64,000 bases of DNA. It comes from Bimastos eiseni. Taxonomy: Eukaryota; Annelida; Clitellata; Crassiclitellata; Lumbricidae. The stretch lies in assembly GCA_959347315.1 (NCBI GenBank), contig OY365811.1, positions 38,474,346 to 38,538,345 of the forward strand, in the 5' to 3' direction. How positions within the stretch are numbered: the first letter of the stretch is position 1; the number at the start of each line of letters is the position of its first letter. A program made the position numbers and the translations under genes. Positions 25,001-37,232 of the stretch are shown here, piece after piece. Below the pieces are notes generated by a model that had not been told where the DNA came from, made no database searches, and saw nothing but the letters and a program-made list of their open reading frames with translations.

Positions 25001-28000
25001 AGCACCTGTGACGAATGTCTCTTTTATAGGCCCTATATAAAGATTTATGTTACAGGTACGTCGAGCCCTCCCGATGGAATGCCCTTCCTTCATCTCTACG
25101 TGTTGCCATTGTTTTTGGAACTCTTCCTAAATCGTTTTCCCTTGTCAAAACCTTTTATGCTCTTGGGGTTTGTTCGCTGGGGGCTCTGAGTGGTGCTATA
25201 TAAATTAATTATTACATTTATAAATTGCCATACTTACGAGTTGTGATGCATATTTCTTGTCTGAGATGTATTTTAGCTATTTTGGCTGAATATTATTATT
25301 TTACTTGTTTTCATCTGTTACTTCTGTCCAAAATTGGCAAATCTCATTTGTAAATAACTTACTCATCCATTTCCACTGCATGAATTCCACCTTTCAATTG
25401 AATGATACAGCATTTTTCCATGTGGATAACACAGTTTTGAGATTCTCCTGTTTTTGGAAAAGTAATTGTTTTCTTTTGATCTTCTTTTTAAAGATGAGAT
25501 GATGAAGCGAAGGGGAAAGGACATGGGTAAGAAAGTCGGCCGACAGAGGAGTCGCACAAGAAGTCGCTCGCCGCTTTTGAGACCTTCAAAAGAGTCGGAG
25601 AAGGACACAAGACGAATAGCAAGCGTCCCTCGAAGAGAAGATCCGAGGGATGTTCGTCGAAACGAATCTTGGATCAAAGACAAACGAGTATCGGATCAGG
25701 ATCGAGGTGGTCGTGATCACGATCATGGTGAGTAGAGCAGAACCTGCCTCTTGTGTGTTTAGCTAGATTTATACATTGAATCTAGGGATGAACTGAAACT
25801 CTGCTCAGCGGAGTTTCGTAGTACCCGGCATTACTCGGACAAACAGTGGGTCTGAGTTTGAATGAAAATCAGCTTTCCAATTTTATTTTTTGAAAATAAA
25901 AAATTGGATTTTTTTTAAAACAACAATCGACCTAACTAAAAACACAAATACTGTTACTTGTAGTACTTATTAGTTATTATTTCCTTTGTAAACTTAGGAA
26001 TAATCAAAAATACATAAAAATTGTGCAAACTGCGAATTAAAAGTAAGGAAAATTAAATTTTGGTAAATATTCGAATATGTCGAACCATGGACTTGGAACA
26101 ACTCAACTCGTAAAACTATGTACTTGGACTCGGCAGGAAACTGACACTCGGTTCATCACAAATTGAAGCTAGATTTACTCTGCTGACAGCTGAAGAATAT
26201 CACAAAGTTGATTGTTTAATGCTTTGCTGTGTTTACATAGAACAAAATAAACATGGTTTAGTTTTTTCCAGCAATGCAAAATTATGAAATAAACTAGATT
26301 CTCTGATATTGATTTTAGTAGTATTTAATTGTGATGTTGTTTTATTGTTGAGAAATTTTTGAACCTGAGCACCCAGATTTTAGTAAGCGAGAGAAGTCTA
26401 TTCTGTTTGATCATCTCTTTAGATCTTGATCAGGAACAGTACTTAAGAAGTAAGTTATACAGCGGAATGAATAAAGACGTCATCCACAGCCAAGACGATC
26501 ATCCAGAGCCAAGAGAGGACGATCTCTCGGTCACCAGCGATCGCAGCGAGAGCGAAGAGCAAGAGGAGGCGGTACAAGAGGCCAGCAGACAGTCTAGTGT
26601 CAGCCACGACGAGTCTGAGAAATCGCCTGGTTAGCTATTTTTAGCATCAATGATCTGTTGTCTTTGATCTATTGTCTTTCTTTCTGTTGTCTTTGATCTA
26701 TTGTCTTTGATCTATTGTCTTTGATCTATTGTCTTTGATCTATTGTCTTTGATCTATTGTCTTTGATCCATTGTCTTTCTATGTGTTGTCTTTGACCAAT
26801 TGCCTTTGATCTGTTGTCTTTGATCTATTGTGTTTCTATCTGTTGTCTTTGATCAATTGCCTTCAATCTATTGTCTTTGATCAATTGTCTTTGATGACTC
26901 AGGGCTGCATTACATTTTCTGATTGTCTTCAAATGCACTTGTCTAAATCTTATTTAGTTAGACTCTAAATGGTTCCCTACCCAGAAATGGTTCAAGAAGG
27001 CTTGAAATCTTAAAAGCATAATCTCAAGTGTCTGAAAATCGCATACTGCTAACGTTCTTGCTCTCAACTTCATAAATATAATAGTTGATAGCCATGTTCC
27101 AAACACCGTGTCTCACCCTAGGTATATGAATTTATGGATTCAATCGTTTTTGCAGGAGCCTTCGATCTATGCTGGACATTTAAATGTGTCTGTACTAATT
27201 GTCTATGTTCAAATTGCCCATTTTATTTTTTTGCTCTTGCTGTAGTTTTTTTTTGTTTTTGTGATTTCAGAGAGCAACGCCAGTCAGAGGAGTCGTTCAG
27301 ATGGAAGTCAATCGGAAAGATCCAAGGAAGATGAGGAGGAGGAAGAGGTCCAAGAGGTCGATGAGGTGAACCACCGACACAGTGCTCGTATGTCATCTAT
27401 CGTTATTTCTTTTCTTAGATCTGCAATGCATTCTGCTTACTGGATGGCATATGTATTGTAGAAGCTTGTATTAAATGTAGTGTAGTGTAATTAACATTTA
27501 TAATTATATGCAGCTTATGTTTGGATGACAACATGACTGGCTCTCGAGTCGTACTTGATCTCAGTTTCATTTGCTGCTTAAGACTGCGCTTTTCCGCCTG
27601 TCAGGAGTGCCTCTGAGTATGGATATTGATTGATTGGTTGGCGGTTCTGATCAATTGATTGTGCTTTTTATTGATTAATGCTGTTGATTGATTAATTACT
27701 GCTTATGATTGATTGATGCTTTTGATTAATTTATTGAGCCATGCTTTTGATTGATGGGTTGATGCTTTTGATTGATGGGTTGATGCTTATGATTAAGTAA
27801 TTGATTGATGCTTTTGATTACTTGATTTAGTGGCTTTTTCTGTCTTCAGATGAGGATGTGCTGCGATCTAAGTTTGACGATTCTGAGGAGGAGGAGGACA
27901 AGAGACTGTCGGAGTCTGGCGACAGAGGCAGCAGGGATTCCGCTTCTTCGGGAATCGACGATGACGACAATAAAGACGGGATCTACATGGAGGATTCTCC

Positions 28001-31000
28001 GATCGCTTCTTCCCCCGAATTGCAGCTGCCGCCGTACTTTCCGGCTCTCCAAGGCTGTCGCAACGTCGAGGAATTCCAGTGTCTGAACCGGATCGAGGAG
28101 GGAACCTATGGTGTGGTGTACAGAGCCATCGACCTGAAAAAGGGTGGGTCACATCGACTGCTGTAATGTTCTACGTTTGGTTATTTCTGGGAGTTGGTGT
28201 GTGTGTGAGTAAGTAAGTTAGTAAGTATTTTCTTTATTAAAATTGCCTGCAGGCGCACAGCACGAACGTATGTGTCTGCTCGCTTAATCTAGGGCCTGTT
28301 GGGTGACCCACTGAGGCACTGTCTATGTTGGTCTCTCTCTCCTTGACACTTAAGTTAATCCCTGTCTAGGATGGAGTTAGACTGCCTGGCTCAAAATATA
28401 TGCTATGTTAACTGTTGTTGTGTGCAGAATTGTTACTATCAAGCAAAATGATGCACAGCGTGAACTCTGAGAGTCCCTGATGATGTTGCATGCACACGCC
28501 AGGAGCCCCACAGAAGGATTCCAAAGTAGTCTGGAAATCTTTAACCTTTGAGTTTGGGAGTTCATTTATGTTGGTGTAGCTGTATGTTACGTGCCTTGTA
28601 AGTGGATGGTTGCAGGTTAGAATCCACATCAAGCCACCTTAATAGCGACTTTTAACAGGTTGCTCACTTTGAGCACTCGTGTCATGGGTTCCCCACCCCT
28701 GTCAATTAGGCTTATTCTTTTTCCCAAATGAGCTATTCCTTTGTACAATAATTATGCATGTTCAATAAGCTGTTGCCTTCCTTGGCGCTTTGCGTTGGCA
28801 CGTTATGACAGAACTTGGACCATTTTTGGTGTTTTTCACATTCACACAGCGTTGTTAAATTCCGATGATTAATAACTTTGGCAGAGACTGTTATTAACAT
28901 AGTGCATTGCCAGTTCTTCTATTGCTTCTTCCTGGAATTTGTGTGTACAAAGAAATATATAGGATGATTTGTGTTTGTTTTCTAAACAGAGGAAGTTGTA
29001 GCTCTCAAGCGACTCAAGATGGAGAAGGAAAAGGAAGGCTTTCCGATAACGTCCCTCCGAGAAATCAACACGCTGCTCAAGGCTCAGCACCCGAACATTG
29101 TCACCGTCAGGGTAAAACTATTTGCAGAATTTATTCTGAGCTTAGCTAATTTCTTTAAAATGGTAATAATTTATTCATGCTTATTGTCAAGATAATTGAC
29201 ACAATGCAGTAAGTAACATTGCAACTTAATGGTACAAATATTGAGCATGCATCTTAACAGCCTGTTAGCACCAGTGGGATTTAAGTTTTAGTTTACATTT
29301 TGGTTATAGTTTAAGTTTTTTTAAACTTTCCAGTTTAGTCTTAGTTTTATAATCTTTTTGGTTTCAGTTTTAAAACTTTTTCAGTTTTTATTTAGTTTTT
29401 TACACATTCCACAAAGAGTAGTTACATTATGTCTTTTGATTTTCAACATTCATTTGTTTTAGCAACAACAGAAAATGTCAATTCAATTTTCAACTTTCAG
29501 GTTTTGTTTTTGTTGCAAATTAGAACTTTTCAGTTAACGCTGGCTTAACTTAACACTTAGAGTGTGACAGACTGTACAATAACAGACAATTATGGGTATA
29601 TCTATGTATTATGTTTTTTGTTCTCTTATCATATTTATTGTTTTGGTTTTTGCAGGAAATTGTTGTCGGAAGCAACATGGATAAGATCTATATTGTGATG
29701 GATTATGTGGAGCACGATCTGAAGAGTCTAATGGAGTATATGAAGGAACCGTTTTCTATTGGTCAGTTCTCTTGCAATGGAACTCTTTAAATGTTCCACC
29801 TGCTTTACATTTTGTATTTGAATTATGAAATGTCAGAATTTATTCGTGGTCAACAATGGTAAAAAATCTGCAACTGTGGATCTGTGTATAAGCATTTTCT
29901 GTGCATTTAATTCCTTTGCATTAAACTTGTCTGTGCCTGAAAATTTAATTCCTTTGCATCAGCAAATTTATCTGTCATTCCTTAACATTACAATTTTTTT
30001 GTATCTGATAATTTCATTTGTTTTTATTATTTATTTCTGCCTCAACATTTCTTTCCTTTGCATTAAACTTTTTTTCTTTGCTTGATAATCCTTTGTGTTT
30101 TCTATCTTTGCTTTAACATTTCATTCCTTTACATTGAACATGTTTTTCTGTGCCTGAGCATTCAATAACTGTAAATTTATTCCTTGCATAATAATATCAA
30201 AGACAAGTTTGAGATTCATTTGTCTCTGTTTCGTAATTTATTCGTAGGCGAGGTGAAGACGTTGCTACTGCAGTTGTTGCGCGGGGTTGCCCATCTCCAT
30301 GACAACTGGATCATCCATCGTGATCTCAAGACATCCAATCTGCTGCTTAGCCACAAAGGAATTCTAAAGGTCGGTCACTTTAACATGTTCGGTGTAATTT
30401 TCTTGCCATCTCAAGTTTCTGAATTGTAACCTCAATCGATTGTTGTCTGACAACCTAACCATGACACACAGTCTTACTTAGACTTAGTTCCTCCCATTCC
30501 TTTTGGGACATTGGTCAATAAGAGATCTCCAATAGATGATTGATTACACACAATAGATGATTGATTACACACAATAGATGATTGATTAGTGCACTCACCT
30601 TGAAACTCAACAGGTACAGGTTCAAGCCTTGCCTGAGACAAATACTATGTATGGACCTTAAAAATCTTTTGCTTGGCACCTCTGATTGATGCTTAGTCAT
30701 TGGATACTGGTTGCTAAGTTACTGCCAGTGCCTAATAATTATAATAAGTTGATAACCCAGCTTGATTTTGCTTATATGTTGTTGAATTCACATAGGCACT
30801 CGGGTTGAAGGCATGGTAGCATAGGCCTCATAGCACACACTTCGACAATGTCGACTAATCATTTTGAGATATTGAATATTGTCAAATACGAAAAAAAATA
30901 TGTGTGCCACACATGTAGACTGTTGAGTCCATGTATACATCCAAAATCTGAACAAGCTAGAGTGATGGTCAAGAATGGGTAATCAAAAAAGGCCATCTTC

Positions 31001-34000
31001 CACTGACCCTGGATTCCTTTATTCACATTGGATAGTTAGCCTAGATGAACAAGGTGAAAACCAGCACAGCCATTTGGTGATCCCCAATCTTCCGTTGTTT
31101 TGTCTGTTTTCAACAGATTGGTGATTTCGGTCTTGCTCGTGAATATGGTTCTCCTCTGCGGCCTTACACTCCTATCGTCGTCACTCTGTGGTATCGTGCT
31201 CCGGAGCTCTTACTCGGAGCAAAGGAGTACAGCACTCCGATCGACCTGTGGTCGGTCGGCTGTATCCTCGCCGAATTCCTTACCCGAAAGCCGGTTTTCC
31301 CCGGAAAATCGGAGATCGATCAGCTCAATCGGATCTTTAAGGATCTGGGGACGCCGAATGAGAAGATTTGGCCTGGTGTGAGCGAGCTGCCTGCGATGAA
31401 GAAGTGTACGTTCACAGAATATCCATTCAACCAACTGCAATCGAAATTCAAGCTACTGTTGACGTCAAAAGGTCTCGACATGCTGAACAGGTAAAATACT
31501 GTCTTGAGTTCAGTTCATGTGTGATTTTTTAATTTTCTTTCGGTGTTGGTGCAGTGCTTGTTAATATTGTAGTTTTTGCCATTTAGGAACATCTGTCAGT
31601 AATGTTCGAAAGACGTGGTATCTGTCTCGAACAAGGGTGTCAAAGATGGCAGCATCAGTCATGTTAGTCGGTGTCGGGGTTTCAGATGGTAGAAAGCCCT
31701 CCTTACCCGACTCGAACCCCTCAATATGGTCAACTTATAAACCCCCCGCCAAACCCTTCATTCCGTGCTCCCTAAGCACTTGGGTGCATAAAGGGATGCT
31801 ACACATAATGTGTGACTTCAAGGACTTTGATCGAAGGATAACCGATGACTGTGTTGCAATTGATGATCATGCCACCACCTCTGTGGTCTCTCGTAAGTTG
31901 ATATGCAGATGTTTGTTCGAGGCCGATACCTGCAGGTGCATTGGCTCTGTTTTAATATCGAATGTGATTTTCTATGTTAGTTTAAACTAACCGACCATTT
32001 GGATGTTTTTCAAAATCTCTTATAATTAAACATTAGACTTATTAAGGACACAATGATTTTGTTGTTATTGAGAAAACTATTATGATGTTTTACAGAAAAG
32101 TTATATAATATTACTTACTGTGGCAGGTTTCTAACATACAACCCGGAGAAAAGAGTGACCGCCGAAGATGCCAAAAGACATGAGTTCTTCACCGAATCTC
32201 CGCTTCCTGTTGATCCTGCCATGTTTCCAACATGGCCAGCCAAGAGCGAGCAATCAAAGACGAGGACGCATGGAAATTCACCAAAGCCGCCATCTGGTGG
32301 AAAAGCGTATGCCAAACTTCTGGTATGTTGAAATTCTTGGCTTTGCTGGCATTGCCAAACTTCAAAATTTGTTTAAGTTCAGTGTATTAAGTTTACCTCC
32401 TCTGTTGACAAGTACCAAACTCTCAATATTTTTAAATGTTGCTGTTATTTTGTCGTCTTACCCTAACACTGCTTAGACTGGATTTTTTTCGTCTTACCCT
32501 AACTCTATGCTTAGACTGGATTTTTGTCATCTTACCCTAACTCTGTGCTTAAACTGGATTTTTGTCGTCTTACCCTAACTCTATGCTTAGACTGTATTTT
32601 TGTCGTCTTACCTTAACTCTATGCTTAGACTGTATTTTTGTCGTCTTACCCTAACTCTGTGCTTAGACTGTATTTTTGTCGTCTTACCCTAACTCTATGC
32701 TTAGACTGTATTTTTGTCGTCTTACCCTAACTCTATGCTTAAACTGTATTTTTGTCATCTTACCCTAACTCTGTGCTTAAACTGGATTTTTGTCGTCTTA
32801 CCCTAACTCTATGCTTCGACTGTATTTTTGTCGTCTTACCCTAACTCTATGCTTAGACTGGATTTTTGTCGTCTTACCCTAACTCTGTGCTTAGACTGGA
32901 TTTTTGTCGTCTTACCCTAACTCTATGCTTAGACTGGATTTTTGTCGTCTTACCCTAACTCTGTGCTTAAATTGGATTTTTGTCGTCTTACCCTAACTCT
33001 ATGCTTAGACTGTATTTTTGTCGTCTTACCCTAACTCTGTGCTTAGACTATATTTTTGTCGTCTTACCCTAACTCTATGCTTAGACTGTATTTTTGTCGT
33101 CTTACCCTAACTCTATGCTTAGACTATATTTTTGTCGTCTTACCCTAACTCTATGCTTAGACTGTATTTTTGTCGTCTTACCCTAACTCTGTGCTTAGAC
33201 TGTATTTTTGTCGTCTTACCCTAACTCTATGCTTAGACTGTATTTTTGTCGTCTTACCCTAACTCTATGCCTAGACTGGATTTTTGTCGTCTTACCCTAA
33301 CTCTATGCTTAGACTGGATTTTTGTCGTCTTACCCTAACTCTATGCTTAGACGGGATTTTTGTCGTCTTACCCTAACTCTATGCTTAGACTGGATTTTTG
33401 TCGTCTTACCCTAACTCTATGCTTAGACTGAATTTTTGTCGTCTTACCCTAACTCTATGCTTAGACTGGATTTTTGTCGTCTTACCCTAACTCTATGCTT
33501 AGACGGGATTTTTGTCGTCTTACCCTAACTCTATGCTTAGACGGGATTTTTGTCGTCTTACCCTAACTCTATGCTTAGACTGTATTTTTGTCGTCTTACC
33601 CTAACTCTATGCTTAGACTGGATTTTTGTCGTCTTACCCTAACTCTATGCTTAGACTGAATTTTTGTCGTCTTACCCTAACTCTATGCTTAGACTGGATT
33701 TTTGTCGTCTTACCCTAACTCTATGCTTAGACTGGATTTTTGTCGTCTTACCCTAGCTCTATGCCTAGACTGGATTTTGTCGTCTTACCCTAACTCTATG
33801 CTTAGACTGGATTTTTGTCGTCTTACCCTAACTCTATGCTTAGACTGGATTTTTGTCGTCTTACCCTAACTCTATGCTTAGACTGGATTTTTGTCATCTT
33901 ACCCTAACTCTGTGCTTAAACTGGATTTTTGTCGTCTTACCCTAACTCTATGCTTAGACTGTATTTTTGTCGTCTTACCCTAACTCTATGCTTAGACTGG

Positions 34001-35912
34001 ATTTTTGTCGTCTTACCCTAACTCTATGCTTAGACTGAATTTTAGTCGTCTTACCCTAACTCTATGCTTAGACTGGATTTTTGTCGTCTTACCCTAACTC
34101 TATGCTTAGACGGGAGTTTTTGTCGTCTTACCCTAACTCTATGCTTAGACGGGATTTTTGTCGTCTTACCCTAACTCTATGCTTAGACTGTATTTTTGTC
34201 ATCTTACCCTAACTCTATGCTTAGACTGGATTTTTGTCGTCTTACCCTAACTCTATGCTTAGACTGAATTTTTGTCGTCTTACCCTAACTCTATGCTTAG
34301 ACTGGATTTTTGTCGTCTTACCCTAACTCTATGCTTAGACTGGATTTTTGTCGTCTTACCCTAACTCTATGCCTAGACTGGATTTTTGTCGTCTTACCCT
34401 AACTCTATGCTTATACGGGATTTTTGTCGTCTTACCCTAACTCTATGCTTAGACTGGATTTTTGTCGTCTTACCCTAACTCTATGCTTAGACTGTATTTT
34501 TGTCGTCTTACCCTAACTCTATGCTTAGACTGAATTTTTGTCGTCTTACCCTAACTCTATGCTTAAACTGTATTTTTGTCATCTTACCCTAACTCTATGC
34601 TTAGACTGTATTTTTGTCGTCTTACCCTAACTCTATGCCTAGACTGGATTTTTGTCGTCTTACCCTAACTCTATGCTTAGACTGGATTTTTGTCGTCTTA
34701 CCCTAACTCTATGCTTAGACTGAATTTTTGTCGTCTTACCCTAACTCTATGCTTAGACTGTATTTTTGTCGTCTTACCCTAACTCTATGCTTAGACTGGA
34801 TTTTTGTCGTCTTACCCTAACTCTATGCTTAGACTGAATTTTTGTCGTCTTACCCTAACTCTATGCTTAGACTGGATTTTTGTCGTCTTACCCTAACTCT
34901 ATGCTTAGACTGGATTTTTGTCGTCTTACCCTAACTCTATGCCTAGACTGGATTTTTGTCGTCTTACCCTAACTCTATGCTTATACGGGATTTTTGTCGT
35001 CTTACCCTAACTCTATGCTTAGACTGGATTTTTGTCGTCTTACCCTAACTCTATGCTTAGACTGTATTTTTGTCGTCTTACCCTAACTCTATGCTTAGAC
35101 TGAATTTTTGTCGTCTTACCCTAACTCTATGCTTAAACTGTATTTTTGTCATCTTACCCTAACTCTGTGCTTAGACTGTATTTTTGTCGTCTTACCCTAA
35201 CTCTATGCCTAGACTGGATTTTTGTCGTCTTACCCTAACTCTATGCTTAGACTGGATTTTTGTCGTCTTACCCTAACTCTATGCTTAGACGGGATTTTTG
35301 TCGTCTTACCCTAACTCTATGCTTAGACTGGATTTTTGTCGTCTTACCCTAACTCTATGCTTAGACGGGATTTTTGTCGTCTTACCCTAACTCTATGCTT
35401 AGACTGTATTTTTGTCGTCTTACCCTAACTCTATGCTTAGACTGGATTTTTGTCGTCTTACCCTAACTCTATGCTTAGACTGAATTTTTGTCGTCTTACC
35501 CTAACTCTATGCTTAGACTGGATTTTTGTCGTCTTACCCTAACTCTATGCTTAGACTGGATTTTTGTCGTCTTACCCTAACTCTATGCCTAGACTGGATT
35601 TTTGTCGTCTTACCCTAACTCTATGCTTAGACTGGATTTTTGTCGTCTTACCCTAACTCTATGCTTAAACTGGACATAGTGGCTGTTCTTAAAGGTAGTA
35701 ATAATTTGCATTATATTTGTTTTTGCAAATACATGTAAGATGTTAACAAAGACTATTGTTGAAACAAACTATTGCACCATTACTTTTCTGTCTAGCTGAT
35801 TGAACTGTTGTTTATTCTGCAGGGTGATGACGACGAATATGGTGCACGATTCCATTTGGGTGGGCCAACCATTGGCGAATCTGCAAAACCAGGCTTTGCG
35901 CTGAAGTTCTAG
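22039..35912 (+). CDS. CDK11: Cyclin-dependent kinase 11 (PITSLRE kinase), 14 coding exons, complete
   Basis: Nuclear Ser/Thr kinase that pairs with L-type cyclins and acts in pre-mRNA splicing and transcription. Exons: 22039-22217, 22930-23105, 24244-24388, 24692-24879, 25494-25727, 26423-26629, 27271-27387, 27850-28143, 28990-29111, 29656-29761, 30248-30369, 31117-31490, 32127-32322, 35823-35912; 2550 nt, 849 aa (human CDK11B 795). The N-terminal half is charged, with RS-like, Arg/Glu-rich coiled-coil and acidic stretches, as in the family. Kinase signals: Gly loop EEGTYGVVY (about 498-506), Lys520 in VALKRL, the diagnostic PITSLRE helix (532-538, bases 29043-29063), HRDLKTSN (Asp615), DFG (633-635), activation segment [14 protein letters not shown]. 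The C-terminus ends in GFALKF, like human GFSLKF. The first ATG is chosen because it opens [15 protein letters not shown] right after a 3' splice site. Intron 13 contains a large satellite. Confidence 0.96.
22330..22445. mobile_element. SINE-like 'TATATAGCGCC' repeat in CDK11 intron 1
   Basis: TTTATATAGCGCCTTTTAAA followed by CTCAAAGGAGC. Similar TTTATATAGCACC heads are seen at about 36500, 56445 and 56805. No internal ORF. This is a short repeat remnant of unknown class. Confidence 0.45.
25140..25215 (+). mobile_element. Retroelement 3' tail (CTCTGAGTGGTGCTATATAAAT)
   Basis: The ending CTCTGAGTGGTGCTATATAA plus an AT-rich tail, in CDK11 intron 4. The same ending closes LINE fragments at 40745 and 44600, and a shorter form occurs at 23165-23195. 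Interpreted as a truncated LINE or a SINE sharing its tail. Confidence 0.5.
26640..26900. repeat. Minisatellite in CDK11 intron 6 (unit TTTGATCTATTGTC)
   Basis: About 14-bp units of TTTGATCTATTGTC and variants (TTTCTATCTGTTGTC, TTTGATCAATTGCC), repeated around 15 times just after the exon ending at 26629. Pyrimidine-rich on the sense strand. Confidence 0.85.
27625..27830. repeat. Degenerate TGATTGAT / TGATGCTTTTGAT repeat in CDK11 intron 7
   Basis: Irregular repeats of TGATTGAT and TTGATGCTTTTGATTGATGG run almost to the exon at 27850, so they overlap the branch-site zone of that intron. Confidence 0.75.
30526..30592. repeat. 21-bp tandem repeat in CDK11 intron 11
   Basis: Three copies of ATAGATGATTGATTACACAC (21-bp period), the last one partial. 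Confidence 0.85.
32450..35674. repeat. 38-bp satellite array, about 85 copies, in the last CDK11 intron
   Basis: The unit is 38 bp: GTCGTCTTACCCTAACTC followed by TATGCTTAGACTGGATTTTT. About 3.2 kb of near-identical copies fill over 90% of intron 13 (32323-35822). Variants fall at a few fixed positions: ACTGGA, ACTGTA, ACTGAA or ACGGGA after CTTAG; GTGCTT for ATGCTT; GTCATC for GTCGTC; GCCTAG for GCTTAG. Almost every unit carries one CCCTAA, the metazoan telomere hexamer. Variant order is itself repeated: a TTATACGGGA unit recurs at 34411 and 34981, exactly 570 bp or 15 units apart, with the same neighbours. One copy is a base short (near 33773) and one a base long (near 34115). Confidence 0.98.
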
Positions 35913-36483
35913 ATTCTGTGCATTCACAAGTGCGATCAACAAATCGATCATTTTTATTTCTTGATGGGAACAATTGGACTTCTGTTCTGTACATTGAAGC
36001 AGGTTAAGACTGGTTTTATTGGACTGACAGAGAAGTTCTCAACTGTCTCTAATTTGCACAGTCACTGAAATGGGACATGTATTGTTCACGCATTTTAACG
36101 GTAAATGTAAATTGATTCATTTCTGAGCTTTTTCGAAGACGATTGAAATCACGAACGCAAAAGATTTTGCGTAGAAGTAAATAATGTCACAAAATTAAGA
36201 ACTGTGTTGTGTGTAGTTGAAAGAGAGTAGATGAAATGCATTGTTTCACAAATTTGACTTGTTGACCAATGTTTTAAACCTGTTTAGTTTCAATTCCCAC
36301 AACTGAAGCAACAGTAAGATGAATTAAATGTCTGTTCAACCTGTATTAGCATAGCTGAACCTAAGTTTAATGACCTCCATCTTTGTTATAAGTATAATCT
36401 CTAGGTTGTAGGTTTGTTCCAAGTATTCAGAATATCAGGGTGCGTGCATAAGTAACCGCGTGTAGTACGGTATCTTTCAGCAT

Positions 36484-37160
36484 TGCATCGTATCTGATTA
36501 TTTATATAGTGCTTCTTATGGTACTGGCTGTTCAGAATCGCTCTCAGCGTGACAGCCCCGAGCAAATAAGAAAGTCTTCAGGCAGTGAAAGGATGAGGGT
36601 GGGAGCCCAATTAAAAGCTTGCTACAGATAATGGGGTAGGTCATTCCACATAGAAGGGCCCACGATGGCAACGAAGGGATGAGGCAGGGTGTTGAGTTAT
36701 AGCAGTCCTTGCCGTTGAACAAGAAGATCAAGTCGATCCACAGGCGGGAGGAGACACGGCACCTGACAAAGGTTTTCGCATTAAGTCGCAGAGATATTTG
36801 GGGGCTTCACCCAATGAGGTTGCTTTACTGGTTTACCCTGTTGAGTTGTAAAGACGAGGAGGAGTGCCTTGTGTTGGATACGAGAGGGAATGAGAAGTCA
36901 GTGTAGGACGTCGGTCATGTAGGTGAAATGTGGGAGTAGCGAGGGAAACGGACAATGTCAAGTTGTCCAGTTGTCAAGTTCATAACCGACTTCAGGGAAG
37001 ATAAACGTGCCTTAGGAAGCCCAGCAAATAGTGAATTGCAGTAGTCGATGCGACTAGCATGGTGCGTCAGTTGAGCATAAGGTGCTATGTTTTTAATGAT
37101 GACTCTAACTCTTATCTCGACCCTCACGACGCCAGATAACTTATCATAATCGACCCGCAC
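36484..37160 (-). mobile_element. 5'-truncated non-LTR retrotransposon (LINE) fragment
   Basis: The minus strand translates, with frameshifts and stops, as the reverse-transcriptase C-terminus of an L2/CR1/RTE-like LINE: ASRIDYCNSLFAGLPKARL near 37060-37005 (compare the usual SRLDYCNSLLAGLP), then AIVGPSMWNDLP near 36670-36635, ending in a TATATAAAT tail near 36500. It is broken and cannot encode a working protein. The clade is not certain without a database search. Confidence 0.8.
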
Positions 37161-37168
37161 CATACTCG

Positions 37169-37169
<1 letters not shown>

Positions 37170-37229
<60 letters not shown>
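37170..37229. repeat. (AT)n microsatellite
   Basis: About 60 bp of TA dinucleotides next to the LINE fragment. Confidence 0.95.

Positions 37230-37232
<3 letters not shown>

Noticed and set aside
32450..35674. CRISPR-like array
   Set aside because: There are no unique spacers: the whole 38-bp unit repeats head to tail. It is a eukaryotic satellite in an intron.
32450..35674. Interstitial telomere tract
   Set aside because: Only one CCCTAA occurs per 38 bp, not tandem hexamers, so it is not a telomeric block.
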